Shown in pieces: positions 17,801 to 25,764 of a stretch of 64,000 nt of DNA. The stretch comes from Thalassolituus alkanivorans (lineage in GTDB: Bacteria; Pseudomonadota; Gammaproteobacteria; Pseudomonadales; Oceanobacteraceae), in contig NZ_JAJAEL010000006.1 of NCBI RefSeq assembly GCF_020447205.1, positions 62,001-126,000 on the forward strand, in the 5' to 3' direction. Numbering within the stretch: position 1 is the stretch's first letter; each line of letters opens with the position of its first letter. The position numbers were made by a program, and so were the translations under genes. Under the pieces are notes generated by a model. It ran no database searches. It worked only from the letters and a program-made list of their open reading frames with translations, and was not told the origin of the DNA.

Positions 17801-18804
17801 ATGCCGCGAATAGTCGAATCTCCTAATAACAAGCCCGCCTGTCGTTTATCAGCATCATAACCGGACAGATCGTCAACAAAGGTTTTCAGCTCGTTATAGG
17901 CATCGACAAAGCCCTGAATGCTTTCGGTCAGTTTGTCGGTATCAGCACTGACCGTCACGCTGATATTTTTACCAACGTCGGCATTTTTAAGATTTAGGGT
18001 CACCCCCTTAATAACTTCATCAACAGAGTTGCTACTGCGGGTAATCGTCAGACCATTCACATTCAGCTGCGCATCCTCGCCACGACTGGTCTGACTCATA
18101 TTTGCAGCAGTGTTCTGACTCTCATTGAAAGCCAAGGCTCCCAACCCACCATTGACCATCGCACCGGATTCGTCCAACGCGACAATACGCATAGCATTTT
18201 CAGCACCGGTTTCTTCCGAGGTCATTAACAGGCGATAACCGCTACCATCGTTGATAATAGTGGCATTCACACCCATGTCAGCATTATTGATCGCATCACG
18301 GATACCGCTGAGGGTGCGGTTAGAATCATCAATGGTAATGGTTTTACCAAGACGATCCGGATTCAGGTCCTGGCTGACAAAATTGCCGCCGGCGCCATAG
18401 GTGATATCACCAAAGGTGAATACCAGTTTTCCGGTACCAATAATTTCGTCAAAGCTGCTGTAGGTTTGTGTGGCAAGGGAATGGGATTTGGCCGTATTCA
18501 GCACTTCAATATTATAAGTACCCGGCTCGGACAGGCTAGAGGTTGTTACCGTCAGAACATCCTCATCGGATGAAGTCGCCGTGGTCGAGCCCACAAGACT
18601 GGGACTAGACAAGCTGTTGGCAGCAGACTGAACCTTCGCCATCATCGACTGAATTTCACCATAGGCAGTGATTTTAGCTTCAACCAATTCTTGCCGCCGA
18701 TCCAAACGCAAGGTGGCAGCTTCTTTCTCTGCAGTGATGATCTTTTCCACCAGATCAGTGGTCAGAACACCTGAACCTAATCCCAGTGATTCAATTGACG
18801 CCAT
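14854..18804 (-). CDS. fliD: Flagellar filament cap protein FliD, greatly enlarged
   Basis: FliD caps the filament and guides flagellin assembly. This one is 1316 residues against a usual 450-680. The N-terminal domain is typical (LGLGSGVLTTDLVEKIITAE, then EPGTYNIEVLNTAKSHSLAT near 94). The core continues to about 395 (AYNELKTFVDDLSGYDADKR, LTELGVDTNKDNDYQLDFD). A second GTYDVNITQLASQAK segment near 417 repeats the N-terminal strand. From about 440 to 1190 lie roughly six IN-like modules of about 90-110 residues with lead-ins such as DFSSPVVIDDSNDNFRINVN, GINFSANNATFSLDVDG, NIDFSTTNAGFRLNVSG, GIDFSGGQNATFTLTLDG and DIDATNNTFKIKIDG. The ordinary C-terminal coil ends the protein (LKAQFLYNDAIISTLNTTLD). 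No frameshift is seen. Confidence 0.93.
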   Translation of the reverse strand: MASIESLGLGSGVLTTDLVEKIITAEKEAATLRLDRRQELVEAKITAYGEIQSMMAKVQSAANSLSSPSLVGSTTATSSDEDVLTVTTSSLSEPGTYNIEVLNTAKSHSLATQTYSSFDEIIGTGKLVFTFGDITYGAGGNFVSQDLNPDRLGKTITIDDSNRTLSGIRDAINNADMGVNATIINDGSGYRLLMTSEETGAENAMRIVALDESGAMVNGGLGALAFNESQNTAANMSQTSRGEDAQLNVNGLTITRSSNSVDEVIKGVTLNLKNADVGKNISVTVSADTDKLTESIQGFVDAYNELKTFVDDLSGYDADKRQAGLLLGDSTIRGMMSQVRSMISEPIIGLTGKYRSLTELGVDTNKDNDYQLDFDTTTFQKAMAEDRASILGLLAKSGTTTDSQITYVNDSINTKPGTYDVNITQLASQAKYVGGSLSSLDFSSPVVIDDSNDNFRINVNGQTASIELTHGSYSSGEDLAKQLALQINSSETLSKYGHSVSVDYSAMDKNFSITSNKYGSESQVYFAAVDPNLANTLGFNKLGQGTYKGVELTTLNAEAFNGKGATTQIGDRAVSADSGINFSANNATFSLDVDGNGPVAVVVNQNASGQDLNGDGVFGDRKDTLQAIQTAIDATALNGQVTASFDDNGYLIFETVAEGISRSIELTAVGSSATDVQLGLNGTQGVQTNGKDPGLIFGSPVEFNVQVDGIESATKVSVPAGTYATGDALAAEIQNQLNITLAGDANFAGAVKGAETATATRDISTNIDFSTTNAGFRLNVSGVEKDVLVNSDSGDNIVDIQTALDNAFGAGVVSASLDGTGLKLTTVATGHEEYIEVVSDGRGAQSSSFADISAGIDFSGGQNATFTLTLDGVDINVDVNGDGTTGSNNADSNLIVIQQALDNALAASGQFAAGDVKARVDGSGQLYFETQSKDGVKTAATFGAGAALEIKNLGGTALSSLGLAAETVSNGYDGLGLTDTSRTFGYDLDAVVDYVYDPESDLGSLNITIGGQGTAVGFTGLDSSSIAFLGLQDVSLYSPSAAKGKDVAGTINGIEATGNGQFLRAVDGNVKASNGYYIGNEAADFSTPVDIDATNNTFKIKIDGVEAEVTLNQPATYNSGATLAQALQQAINDTAAFKDESIAVKVEFTSDPASFANNKFGIISASTGASSSVEMTDFSNEAAAIFGFVRGAGDGESGKDQVGTIDDASGLRLKITGGNVGERGSVTYITGFGDQLKDIMDSFLNGQKSVLGVKQAGLDDELSSVDVDRAKMEARVSAQEARLKAQFLYNDAIISTLNTTLDYVKQQFEAMNNSKK

Positions 18805-18864
18805 ACCTGTTCCCCCGTGTTACCGAACCATCCGGTCTGTATCAAGCTTAGATGGCCCTGAAAC

Positions 18865-18901
18865 AAAAAACCCTGTATTGGCTTTATCGGCCAATGCAGG
18901 G
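18865..18901 (-). terminator. Intrinsic terminator between flaG and fliD
   Basis: A 12-bp stem (CCCTGCATTGGC paired with GCCAATACAGGG, one mismatch, 7-base loop) is followed by TTTTTT on the minus strand. It should end the fliC-flaG transcript, so fliD either has its own promoter (none recognised) or depends on read-through. Confidence 0.85.
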
Positions 18902-18941
18902 TTTCCTGAAGGGTTGTTTACCTAACCCATACACTGATCAC

Positions 18942-19325
18942 CTAAACTTGCGCGCTGAACAATAAAGATGGTTCCTCATCATTCAATTTCTGCGCCAGTT
19001 CCAGAGCCAGCTCACTGGGAATCTGTCGGATCAGTTCCGATGATGCCCGGTCATAGACACGGATAATGGTCTTGCCGCTATCTTCGTCCAGCTGGAAATC
19101 CAGTGTTCTTTCGGTTTGCTGTACATACTCATTAATACGGGAAATTGCTTCTCTGACCTGGTCCTTATTCAGTTCCGCAACTTTCTCAGTTCCAACCGGC
19201 AAAGACTTGCCGCTATCGGAACCTGCAACCGGGTCACTTGCCGCCTTCGCGTAAGCTTTCTTACCGGCTGTAGCTGAGGGTGATACAGCTGTATGGTCTA
19301 CCATATTCAGTTTCAGCTCGTTCAT
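18942..19325 (-). CDS. flaG: FlaG family flagellar protein
   Basis: A small protein encoded next to flagellin in many polar flagellates, where it influences filament length. The product is 127 residues with a variable Ala/Ser/Lys-rich N-terminus and the conserved C-terminal domain (REAISRINEYVQQTERTLDF, RVYDRASSELIRQIPSE). It lies between fliC and fliD as in Pseudomonas. A strong hairpin separates it from fliC and a terminator follows it. Confidence 0.93.
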   Translation of the reverse strand: MNELKLNMVDHTAVSPSATAGKKAYAKAASDPVAGSDSGKSLPVGTEKVAELNKDQVREAISRINEYVQQTERTLDFQLDEDSGKTIIRVYDRASSELIRQIPSELALELAQKLNDEEPSLLFSAQV

Positions 19326-19358
19326 AAGTCACCTCTCAGGTTCTTGGTTAAGCAGCCT

Positions 19359-19378
19359 GGGGAAGGCTGGCCTTCCCC
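19359..19378 (-). other. Stem-loop between fliC and flaG
   Basis: A perfect 9-bp stem, GGGGAAGGC/GCCTTCCCC with a 2-base loop as drawn, lies 13 bases after the fliC stop. It has no following T run, so it is more likely a 3' stabiliser or processing/attenuation element giving more fliC than flaG mRNA than a simple terminator. Confidence 0.6.
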
Positions 19379-19390
19379 ATCAGTCCGCTA

Positions 19391-22300
19391 TTATCCCAGA
19401 AGAGACAGAACCTGCTGACCGGCAGCGTTCGCCTGAGCCAGTACCGAGATACCGGCCTGTTGCAGTACCTGAGTACGTGACAGCTCGGCGGTTTCTGCCG
19501 CGAAGTCCGCATCCTGAATCCGTGAGTTCGCGGAGTTCAGGTTCTCAGAGGTAACCTGCAGGTTACTTACTGTAGAGCTCAGACGGTTCTGAATCGCACC
19601 GAGGTCGGCACGCTGACTGGCCACCTGACCAATCGCATTGTCGATCGCAGTGATTGCCGCAGTAGCGCCTTCGAACGTGGAGATATCAATTTCACTCAGG
19701 AACTGACCATCTTCACCGCCACCATACTGCGCAACCTTGAAGCCGAGAGCTTCAATCTCATCTTTACCGTTAGAACCGGCTTCCAGAGAGATTTCTTTGG
19801 CAGAAGACAGTGTCACGGTACCGTAGGTGGTTTCGTAAGTTGCACCTTCGGTTGCTGAGCCTCGGGTACCGATATTATCGGATGCCGTGGCAGTACCGAT
19901 ATCAGCCTCGCCAATACCATCAATGGATGAGTCCAGACCAATCAGAGAACCAAAACCATTAGCACCTGCGGCAGCCGGATCGACACCGTTGTTAGCGCCA
20001 TCGTTATCCAGCGCGACAGAGATATTACGGCCGTCTGCTGCACGCAGCGTAATCGACACACCGTTATCTTCTGCAGTAACACCAGTCTGACCGGACTTCT
20101 GGTTAATCAGATCAATGGTATTAGCCTTGGTCGCGTCGGTATCAATATTGCCGGTACCGTCATCAACAAGACTCACCACGCCAATATCAACGCCGTTGAT
20201 ATACAGCTTGCCACTCTCACCAGCTTCATAACCAGCCGCCTTAGCAGCAGTCTGCTTAGTGGCCATGTCGGTGGCCGAGCCAGAACCAACCACAACGGTT
20301 TCATTGGCTGTTGCAGTAACACCCGTCTTATCCGATACCTTGTTAATTGCGTCAGCAATTGCGATAGCAGACTGAGATTTAACAGAAGTCTGAATGGCTG
20401 AGCCATCAGAAGCCACCGTTGCAGAAGCTTTATCTGCGCTTACATCTGCAGCTTCGATATTCACGCCATTAATAGTCAGGTCACCTTCTTTCAGACCACG
20501 CACCGGCTCCTGAGCGGCATCAACAGAAACACTGTTGATATCAGTAGCACCAGTGTTGGTTTCACGGAAGTTGAAGATACTACCGCCAGTGACCGAACCT
20601 GATGTTGCAATTCCGGCAACAGCCAGGTTACTGCTGAGACTGATGCTTTTCAGGTCATCGCCAGTAACATCAACATCTTTTAAGTAACCTGTTACCAGAA
20701 CACCACTGGTCTGCGTACCACCAACACCCGCGACCTTGGCACTACTGGTACCTGTTGCATCGTAGACAGTCACATCAAAGCTGGACGTGGTACCACCCGC
20801 AGCAGCGCCGCCGGTAATAACCAGAGTATCGCCATCCGCATCAGTGATGAATACATCACCGTCAGTAGCACCACCTGTCGCACCAGCAACATAGGTAGCT
20901 ACAAGACCTGAGGACGGAGTCGCATTGATTGCATTAGCAATATCTTCAACCGTTGAAGCGGTTGACGACAGACTGATGGAAATCAGTGCATTACCTTCAG
21001 TAGAACTGTCGAAGACCTGAATCTGCCCACCAGTAAAGTAACCATCACCACCGGCGGCTTCCAGCTTGAGTTTGGTTTCTGCTGCTGCAGAAATACCATC
21101 CAAACCGTTAATAGCAGCAGCAATTTCTTTAGCGCCCAGATTACCTGCACTGCCTGCACTGAAGCTCGCCGACTGACCATCATTCGTTGTTACAGTGACC
21201 GTTTCAGAAGTACCGAAAGCGATACGACCATCAGACACCAGACCTAAAGCTGTCGACAGCTGTGCACCTGCAGTTCCTGTAGGCAAGTCAGTACTGAATT
21301 CTGCACCAGTAGTCAGAGTGGTTACAGTTGAAGCGACCTGCGCAGCACCTGCTTCATAAGTACCTCGATTAAGGCCTGCATTGTCCAGGTTACCGTTACC
21401 GGTACCATCACCACCGGTAATCACCACAGAGTCAACATCACCATCAGCAACCAACGTGTAACCACCGTAGTAAGTGTTTTCTGCTGCCAGACCTGTAGCT
21501 GCCGCTGCATCGGCATCCGAGGTGATACCACCAGTGAAAGAACCAAAAGCGATATCAATATTGCGGCCATCAGCAGCAACCAGCTTCACGCCATTAGCAT
21601 CTGTACCAGAGGAAACTGCAGTTACACCGGTCTGATCGGACACAGCATTAATTGCTTCAACAACAGAAGCACGTGTTCCGACAGAATCAGTCGATGTTGA
21701 AAGGGAAATATCTACATTATTCAGGGTCAGCGTAACAGTACCGGCCTTGGTAGACATTTCAGAACCGGAAGCAACGTTCTCGTTAGCGAACGCTTTAACA
21801 CCGGTCTGATCATAAACGGCATTGATAGCTTCCGCTTTGGCAATCGCACTGAAAGAAGCGTTCTTGGTTGAGGCGGTATCATCCGCTGCTTTGGATGGGC
21901 TGACGGCAATATTGTTGATGATCAAGTCACCATTCTGCAGCGCCGCTCCCTTACCCTGAGCAGAAATACCAGACTGATCAGAAGCACCTAACTTGTTTGC
22001 TGTCAGTTCTGAGATAGAAACATCAACAGTCTGACCTGCATTGGCGCCAACCTGGAATGTTGCAGAAAAAGAACCGTCCAGCAGTTTACGACCGTTAAAA
22101 TCGGTCTCTTCAGAAGTACGGGTGATCTCAGCAACCAGCTGATCAACCTCAGCCTGAAGAGCCTCGCGGTCAACATCTGAGTTAGTGGCGTTCGCAGACT
22201 GTACCGCCAACTCGCGGATACGCTGCAGGTTTTCGTTCATAGAACCCAGCGCACCTTCAGCCGTCTGAGCAAGCGCGATACCGTCACCAGCGTTACGCAC

Positions 22301-22492
22301 AGCAACGTTCAGACCTTTAATCTGAGACGTAAAACGGGTGGAAATCGCCAGACCGGCAGCATCATCTTTTGCGCTGTTAATACGCAGACCAGAAGACAAG
22401 CGTTGCAAAGCCTGTTGATTTGATGACTGGGACTTATCCAGGTTGCGCTGAGCATTCAGCGACGCAATGTTGGTATTAATAATTTGAGGCAT
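19391..22492 (-). CDS. fliC: Flagellin FliC, unusually large
   Basis: The filament subunit, 1033 residues from the start chosen, two to three times the usual 280-500. N-terminal D0/D1 (PQIINTNIASLNAQRNLDKS, LRINSAKDDAAGLAIS, about 1-150) and C-terminal D1/D0 (NLNSANSRIQDADFAAETAE, last 100 residues) are standard. The central 750 residues contain several flagellin IN-type units marked by AINAVYDQTGVKAFANEN, AINAVSDQTGVTAVSSG, AIADAINKVSDKTGVTATAN and INQKSGQTGVTAEDNG. ATG 22492 has a GGAGGA ribosome site, so the longer frame to 22516 is rejected. The middle is rich in Ser, Thr, Ala and Gly and offers many O-glycosylation sites, which fits the adjacent nonulosonic acid operon. It is the only flagellin gene in the window. 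Confidence 0.96.
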   Translation of the reverse strand: MPQIINTNIASLNAQRNLDKSQSSNQQALQRLSSGLRINSAKDDAAGLAISTRFTSQIKGLNVAVRNAGDGIALAQTAEGALGSMNENLQRIRELAVQSANATNSDVDREALQAEVDQLVAEITRTSEETDFNGRKLLDGSFSATFQVGANAGQTVDVSISELTANKLGASDQSGISAQGKGAALQNGDLIINNIAVSPSKAADDTASTKNASFSAIAKAEAINAVYDQTGVKAFANENVASGSEMSTKAGTVTLTLNNVDISLSTSTDSVGTRASVVEAINAVSDQTGVTAVSSGTDANGVKLVAADGRNIDIAFGSFTGGITSDADAAAATGLAAENTYYGGYTLVADGDVDSVVITGGDGTGNGNLDNAGLNRGTYEAGAAQVASTVTTLTTGAEFSTDLPTGTAGAQLSTALGLVSDGRIAFGTSETVTVTTNDGQSASFSAGSAGNLGAKEIAAAINGLDGISAAAETKLKLEAAGGDGYFTGGQIQVFDSSTEGNALISISLSSTASTVEDIANAINATPSSGLVATYVAGATGGATDGDVFITDADGDTLVITGGAAAGGTTSSFDVTVYDATGTSSAKVAGVGGTQTSGVLVTGYLKDVDVTGDDLKSISLSSNLAVAGIATSGSVTGGSIFNFRETNTGATDINSVSVDAAQEPVRGLKEGDLTINGVNIEAADVSADKASATVASDGSAIQTSVKSQSAIAIADAINKVSDKTGVTATANETVVVGSGSATDMATKQTAAKAAGYEAGESGKLYINGVDIGVVSLVDDGTGNIDTDATKANTIDLINQKSGQTGVTAEDNGVSITLRAADGRNISVALDNDGANNGVDPAAAGANGFGSLIGLDSSIDGIGEADIGTATASDNIGTRGSATEGATYETTYGTVTLSSAKEISLEAGSNGKDEIEALGFKVAQYGGGEDGQFLSEIDISTFEGATAAITAIDNAIGQVASQRADLGAIQNRLSSTVSNLQVTSENLNSANSRIQDADFAAETAELSRTQVLQQAGISVLAQANAAGQQVLSLLG

Positions 22493-22565
22493 AACCGTTC
22501 CTCCGACAGATTTCACAATCGCCGCCGGATCGTCCCGAACAGCGCGTTCGTGTTGTACATCCTTG

Positions 22566-22592
22566 TTAACGGCAACAATTCCAAGTCCTTTA
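22566..22592 (-). promoter_or_regulatory. Sigma28 (FliA)-type promoter for fliC
   Basis: The minus strand reads TAAAG, 14 bases, GCCGTTAA. This is one base off the FliA consensus with exact spacing. It lies about 75 bases before the fliC start. The diverging sigma54-type promoter for the sugar operon is about 65 bases away on the other strand. Confidence 0.88.
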
Positions 22593-22656
22593 AAGAATAA
22601 TAAGAACCTTTAGGAATAAAAAATGATTCAGATATAACCATCAAGGCTTCCCCAGA

Positions 22657-22672
22657 TGGCACAGACTCTGCT
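22657..22672 (+). promoter_or_regulatory. Sigma54-type promoter for the maf/leg glycosylation operon
   Basis: TGGCACAGACTCTGCT matches TGGCACG-N4-TTGCT at all but two positions and keeps GG-N10-GC. It ends 69 bases before the first gene. It implies that sugar synthesis is switched on by a flagellar sigma54 activator before flagellin is made. Confidence 0.75.
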
Positions 22673-22741
22673 AGGTTAAGTCAAAAAGACGCCGCCAAGT
22701 CTTAGATATACCAAGGCAATACACAAATCAGGGATCCCGTT

Positions 22742-24778
22742 ATGAACCTAGAGCGCCTGGCCGCACTAAAAGTCAAAAATTTGTCATTTATAAGAGATAA
22801 TTTTCCGGCGCTTTATCCGCTGCTCAACGAACACTGCCCTGAAAAAAAACGGCTGAATGCCGACACCCAAAAGAACAGGTTCCAGCTGCTGGATACCGAA
22901 ACTGGCCAGATATTGATCAATGACGCCGCACAAGCAGCCGCATCGGAGGTGTCGTCATTTATAAACGGCTGCCACCGGAATAATCGGCTAATCACCGTTG
23001 CGACCGGATTCCGCAATACCTTTTCTATTCCAAGATTTTCAGCAAAAAAGCTGGCTGAAATCGTCGATAACAGCCCATTGACAAATGAGAACTTCAATTT
23101 TTATCCCTTTGATAATCACATCCCCATGCTGTGCATAATGGGCATAGGCTTAGGCCTGCATATTGAAAAGCTGCTACAGAGTGTCTCTGTTAACCACTTA
23201 GTGATCTGTGAAAGAGATAAAGATGAGATCTACGCCAGCTTATTTGTCATTGACTGGGAAGAACTCTTTCTACCCCTGATAAATGATCCGCATAAATCTG
23301 TAACACTCATATTATTGCCAAGCAGCAACGATAGTGCAGCGTTCGGTATTCTATGGAACCACCTGGTTAAGCAACCGCCGTTTTTTCCTACGGCAACCGT
23401 TTTCTATAACCACCGGGGAACGAATCGTAATGAAAAAATTCTGGCTCGTGTACGCAAAGACATTACGATGTACTACAGCCTGTGGGGAAACTACGATGAT
23501 GAGATCAACCAGCTGAATAATGCCCTGCACAACTTCCGGGCTGGTATCCCCCGCCTGCGTAAACCACTCGGCACTCATACCGATACTCCTGTACTCATCA
23601 TTGGCTCTGGTCCTTCATTGGATGAAAGAATGGACTGGATCCAGGCAGCACAGAAGAAAGCCATTATTGTTTCCTGTGGCTCTGCGCGCGACGTACTGCG
23701 CAGAAATGGTATTCATCCTGATTTTCAGGTTGAGCTGGAGTCCGATTATGTTGCGGCGGAAGCTTATTCCAGAACCGTAACGCGTTCTGATACCAACGGC
23801 ACCACGCTTATGGCTGCAGCTCAGGTTCCTCCAAAGATTTTTGCTCTGTATGACAGCAAGCAGATGTACTTCAAAGACTCCACCGCTATGGCCAGCTTGT
23901 TTTCTGAAAACAATGTCGTTTCTGGCTGCACGCCATCTGCCACCAATGCCGGACTTGGTGTTTTCCTTCATCTTGGATTTGAAAATCTGTTTTTGTTTGG
24001 AATGGATTTTGGCTACATTGACCCCGAAAAACACCATTCAAAAGACAGTATCTATTATACCGATGAGAACCCTGAAGACCTGATAGACAGCACTTGGGAC
24101 AACCTTGATCAGGGCATGCCAACCCCTGGCGTTCAGGGCCATGACATTAAAACAATTCCCTTTCTTTACACCGGAAAACGCCGTGTTGAAGTCGAACTGG
24201 CATCCGTCATGAACAACCGGGAACTGCATGCTTATAACTGCTCGTTAGGAGCAAAAATTGACAATGCAGAATGGTTGAATGATATCGATGTTTTTAAAGA
24301 GATGATCCAGAATATGCCTGGTGATTATACAAGCACCCTGTCATGTATCAGACAAGCTGGAAATCCGGTTTATCAGGATGAACAGGATGAAAAATTAAAG
24401 CTGCTTGAAGACGCCATACGCCGCGTATCAATACGGATTCTTGATGAACTTGATCATATGGAAATAAGTATGAGCAGCTTTTCCGATACTTTGTATCGGA
24501 TTGCACGCTTCCTCGAAGAGGACATCTACCAGAAATTAAAGACGATCTATTACATTTTCCGCGGCTCTGTCTGGTTTTTCTTATCAATTGGCTATGCCCA
24601 TGCCTACGCACTTGATGGCGATGAAAGAACAGAATTAATTAAACACTGGTTAAAAGTATTCAGAGAATTTCTTAACGAATGGCCGGAACACTACTGCTCA
24701 ATTGTATATCGTGATGTCAGCGTCGAAAATGATCCGTTACTTACTAAAATGATTACCGAAGCGGTTGAGGGAGTTTAA
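22742..24778 (+). CDS. maf: Motility accessory factor (Maf-type flagellin glycosyltransferase, DUF115)
   Basis: Maf proteins transfer nonulosonic acids (pseudaminic or legionaminic) to Ser/Thr of flagellin in the cytoplasm. The product is 678 residues. The central MAF_flag10/DUF115 domain begins near 282 with VLIIGSGPSLDERMDW, followed by AIIVSCGSARDVLRRNGIHP and DFQVELESD. LFLFGMDFGYIDPEKHHSKD is a further conserved stretch. It opens the operon and is divergent from fliC, where such enzymes usually sit. An AGGGA ribosome site precedes the ATG. The legB start follows its stop by two bases. Confidence 0.9.
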   Translation: MNLERLAALKVKNLSFIRDNFPALYPLLNEHCPEKKRLNADTQKNRFQLLDTETGQILINDAAQAAASEVSSFINGCHRNNRLITVATGFRNTFSIPRFSAKKLAEIVDNSPLTNENFNFYPFDNHIPMLCIMGIGLGLHIEKLLQSVSVNHLVICERDKDEIYASLFVIDWEELFLPLINDPHKSVTLILLPSSNDSAAFGILWNHLVKQPPFFPTATVFYNHRGTNRNEKILARVRKDITMYYSLWGNYDDEINQLNNALHNFRAGIPRLRKPLGTHTDTPVLIIGSGPSLDERMDWIQAAQKKAIIVSCGSARDVLRRNGIHPDFQVELESDYVAAEAYSRTVTRSDTNGTTLMAAAQVPPKIFALYDSKQMYFKDSTAMASLFSENNVVSGCTPSATNAGLGVFLHLGFENLFLFGMDFGYIDPEKHHSKDSIYYTDENPEDLIDSTWDNLDQGMPTPGVQGHDIKTIPFLYTGKRRVEVELASVMNNRELHAYNCSLGAKIDNAEWLNDIDVFKEMIQNMPGDYTSTLSCIRQAGNPVYQDEQDEKLKLLEDAIRRVSIRILDELDHMEISMSSFSDTLYRIARFLEEDIYQKLKTIYYIFRGSVWFFLSIGYAHAYALDGDERTELIKHWLKVFREFLNEWPEHYCSIVYRDVSVENDPLLTKMITEAVEGV

Positions 24779-24780
24779 CA

Positions 24781-25764
24781 ATGCAGAAACCCATTCTGAT
24801 TACTGGTGCAGATGGTTTTATTGGATCTCACCTGGCCGAACTTCTGACCAAAGCAGGCTATCCGGTCAGAGCAATGACACTTTATAACTCCTTTAACTCC
24901 TGGGGATGGCTGGACAATTCTTCACTCACGCAGGATATGGAAATTATCAGTGGTGATATACGCGATCCATTCTTCTGCCAACAAGCAGTCAAAGGCTGTT
25001 CCGCCGTATTTAATCTGGCAGCATTGATCGCAATCCCATACTCATACCTGGCGCCAGCCAGCTACGTAGCCACGAATATCGAGGGCACGGTTAACTTACT
25101 GCAGGCAGCACGTAACGAAAATATCGAACACTTTATTCAAACTTCGACAAGCGAAGTTTATGGTACTGCGCGCTATATACCGATCAATGAAGAGCATCCA
25201 CTGCAGCCACAATCGCCATACAGCGCGTCTAAGATAAGTTCAGACTCTATGGCTATGAGTTACTACAACGCATTTGATCTCCCCGTAACGCTGGCGCGCC
25301 CTTTCAATACTTATGGTCCGCGCCAATCCGCACGAGCAGTTATTCCGACCATTATTACCCAGATTGCTGCCGGAAAAAACCATATCCAGCTCGGCGACCT
25401 CTCACCGACCCGCGATTTTAACTATGTAGAAGACACCTGCAATGGCCTTATCAGTCTGCTGGGAAGAAAAAACACTGTGGGCGAAATTATAAACATAGGC
25501 AGCAATACCGAAGTATCCATTCTGGATACCGTCCGTATGATTCGCGACATCATTAATTCCGATGTAGAAATCATCCACGACAGTAGCCGTATTCGTCCGG
25601 AAAAATCAGAGGTACACCGTCTGGTATGCGATAACAGTAAGCTCCTGCGGCTAACCGGCTACAAGCATCAGATTTCTCTGGAAGAAGGCCTGAGAAGAAC
25701 GATCGAATGGTTCTGTATTCCCGACAATCTTTCACGCTACAAAGCAGATCAATACAATGTTTGA
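24781..25764 (+). CDS. legB: NDP-GlcNAc 4,6-dehydratase, LegB type
   Basis: Extended SDR enzyme making the 4-keto-6-deoxy sugar that begins legionaminic acid synthesis. The product is 327 residues. The NAD-binding motif is TGADGFIGSH at the N-terminus; the family-typical YNSFNSWGWLD follows. The catalytic set is TSTSEVYG with YSASK near 148, and RPFNTYGPRQ is conserved. It overlaps legC by 8 bases. In Campylobacter the substrate is GDP-linked; the ptmE-like gene downstream suggests the same here, but this is inference. Confidence 0.88.
   Translation: MQKPILITGADGFIGSHLAELLTKAGYPVRAMTLYNSFNSWGWLDNSSLTQDMEIISGDIRDPFFCQQAVKGCSAVFNLAALIAIPYSYLAPASYVATNIEGTVNLLQAARNENIEHFIQTSTSEVYGTARYIPINEEHPLQPQSPYSASKISSDSMAMSYYNAFDLPVTLARPFNTYGPRQSARAVIPTIITQIAAGKNHIQLGDLSPTRDFNYVEDTCNGLISLLGRKNTVGEIINIGSNTEVSILDTVRMIRDIINSDVEIIHDSSRIRPEKSEVHRLVCDNSKLLRLTGYKHQISLEEGLRRTIEWFCIPDNLSRYKADQYNV

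Noticed and set aside
18865-18901. GCCGATAA in the flaG-fliD gap as a sigma28 -10 for fliD
   Set aside because: The octamer is part of the terminator stem and loop, and no TAAAG lies at the required 14-base spacing.
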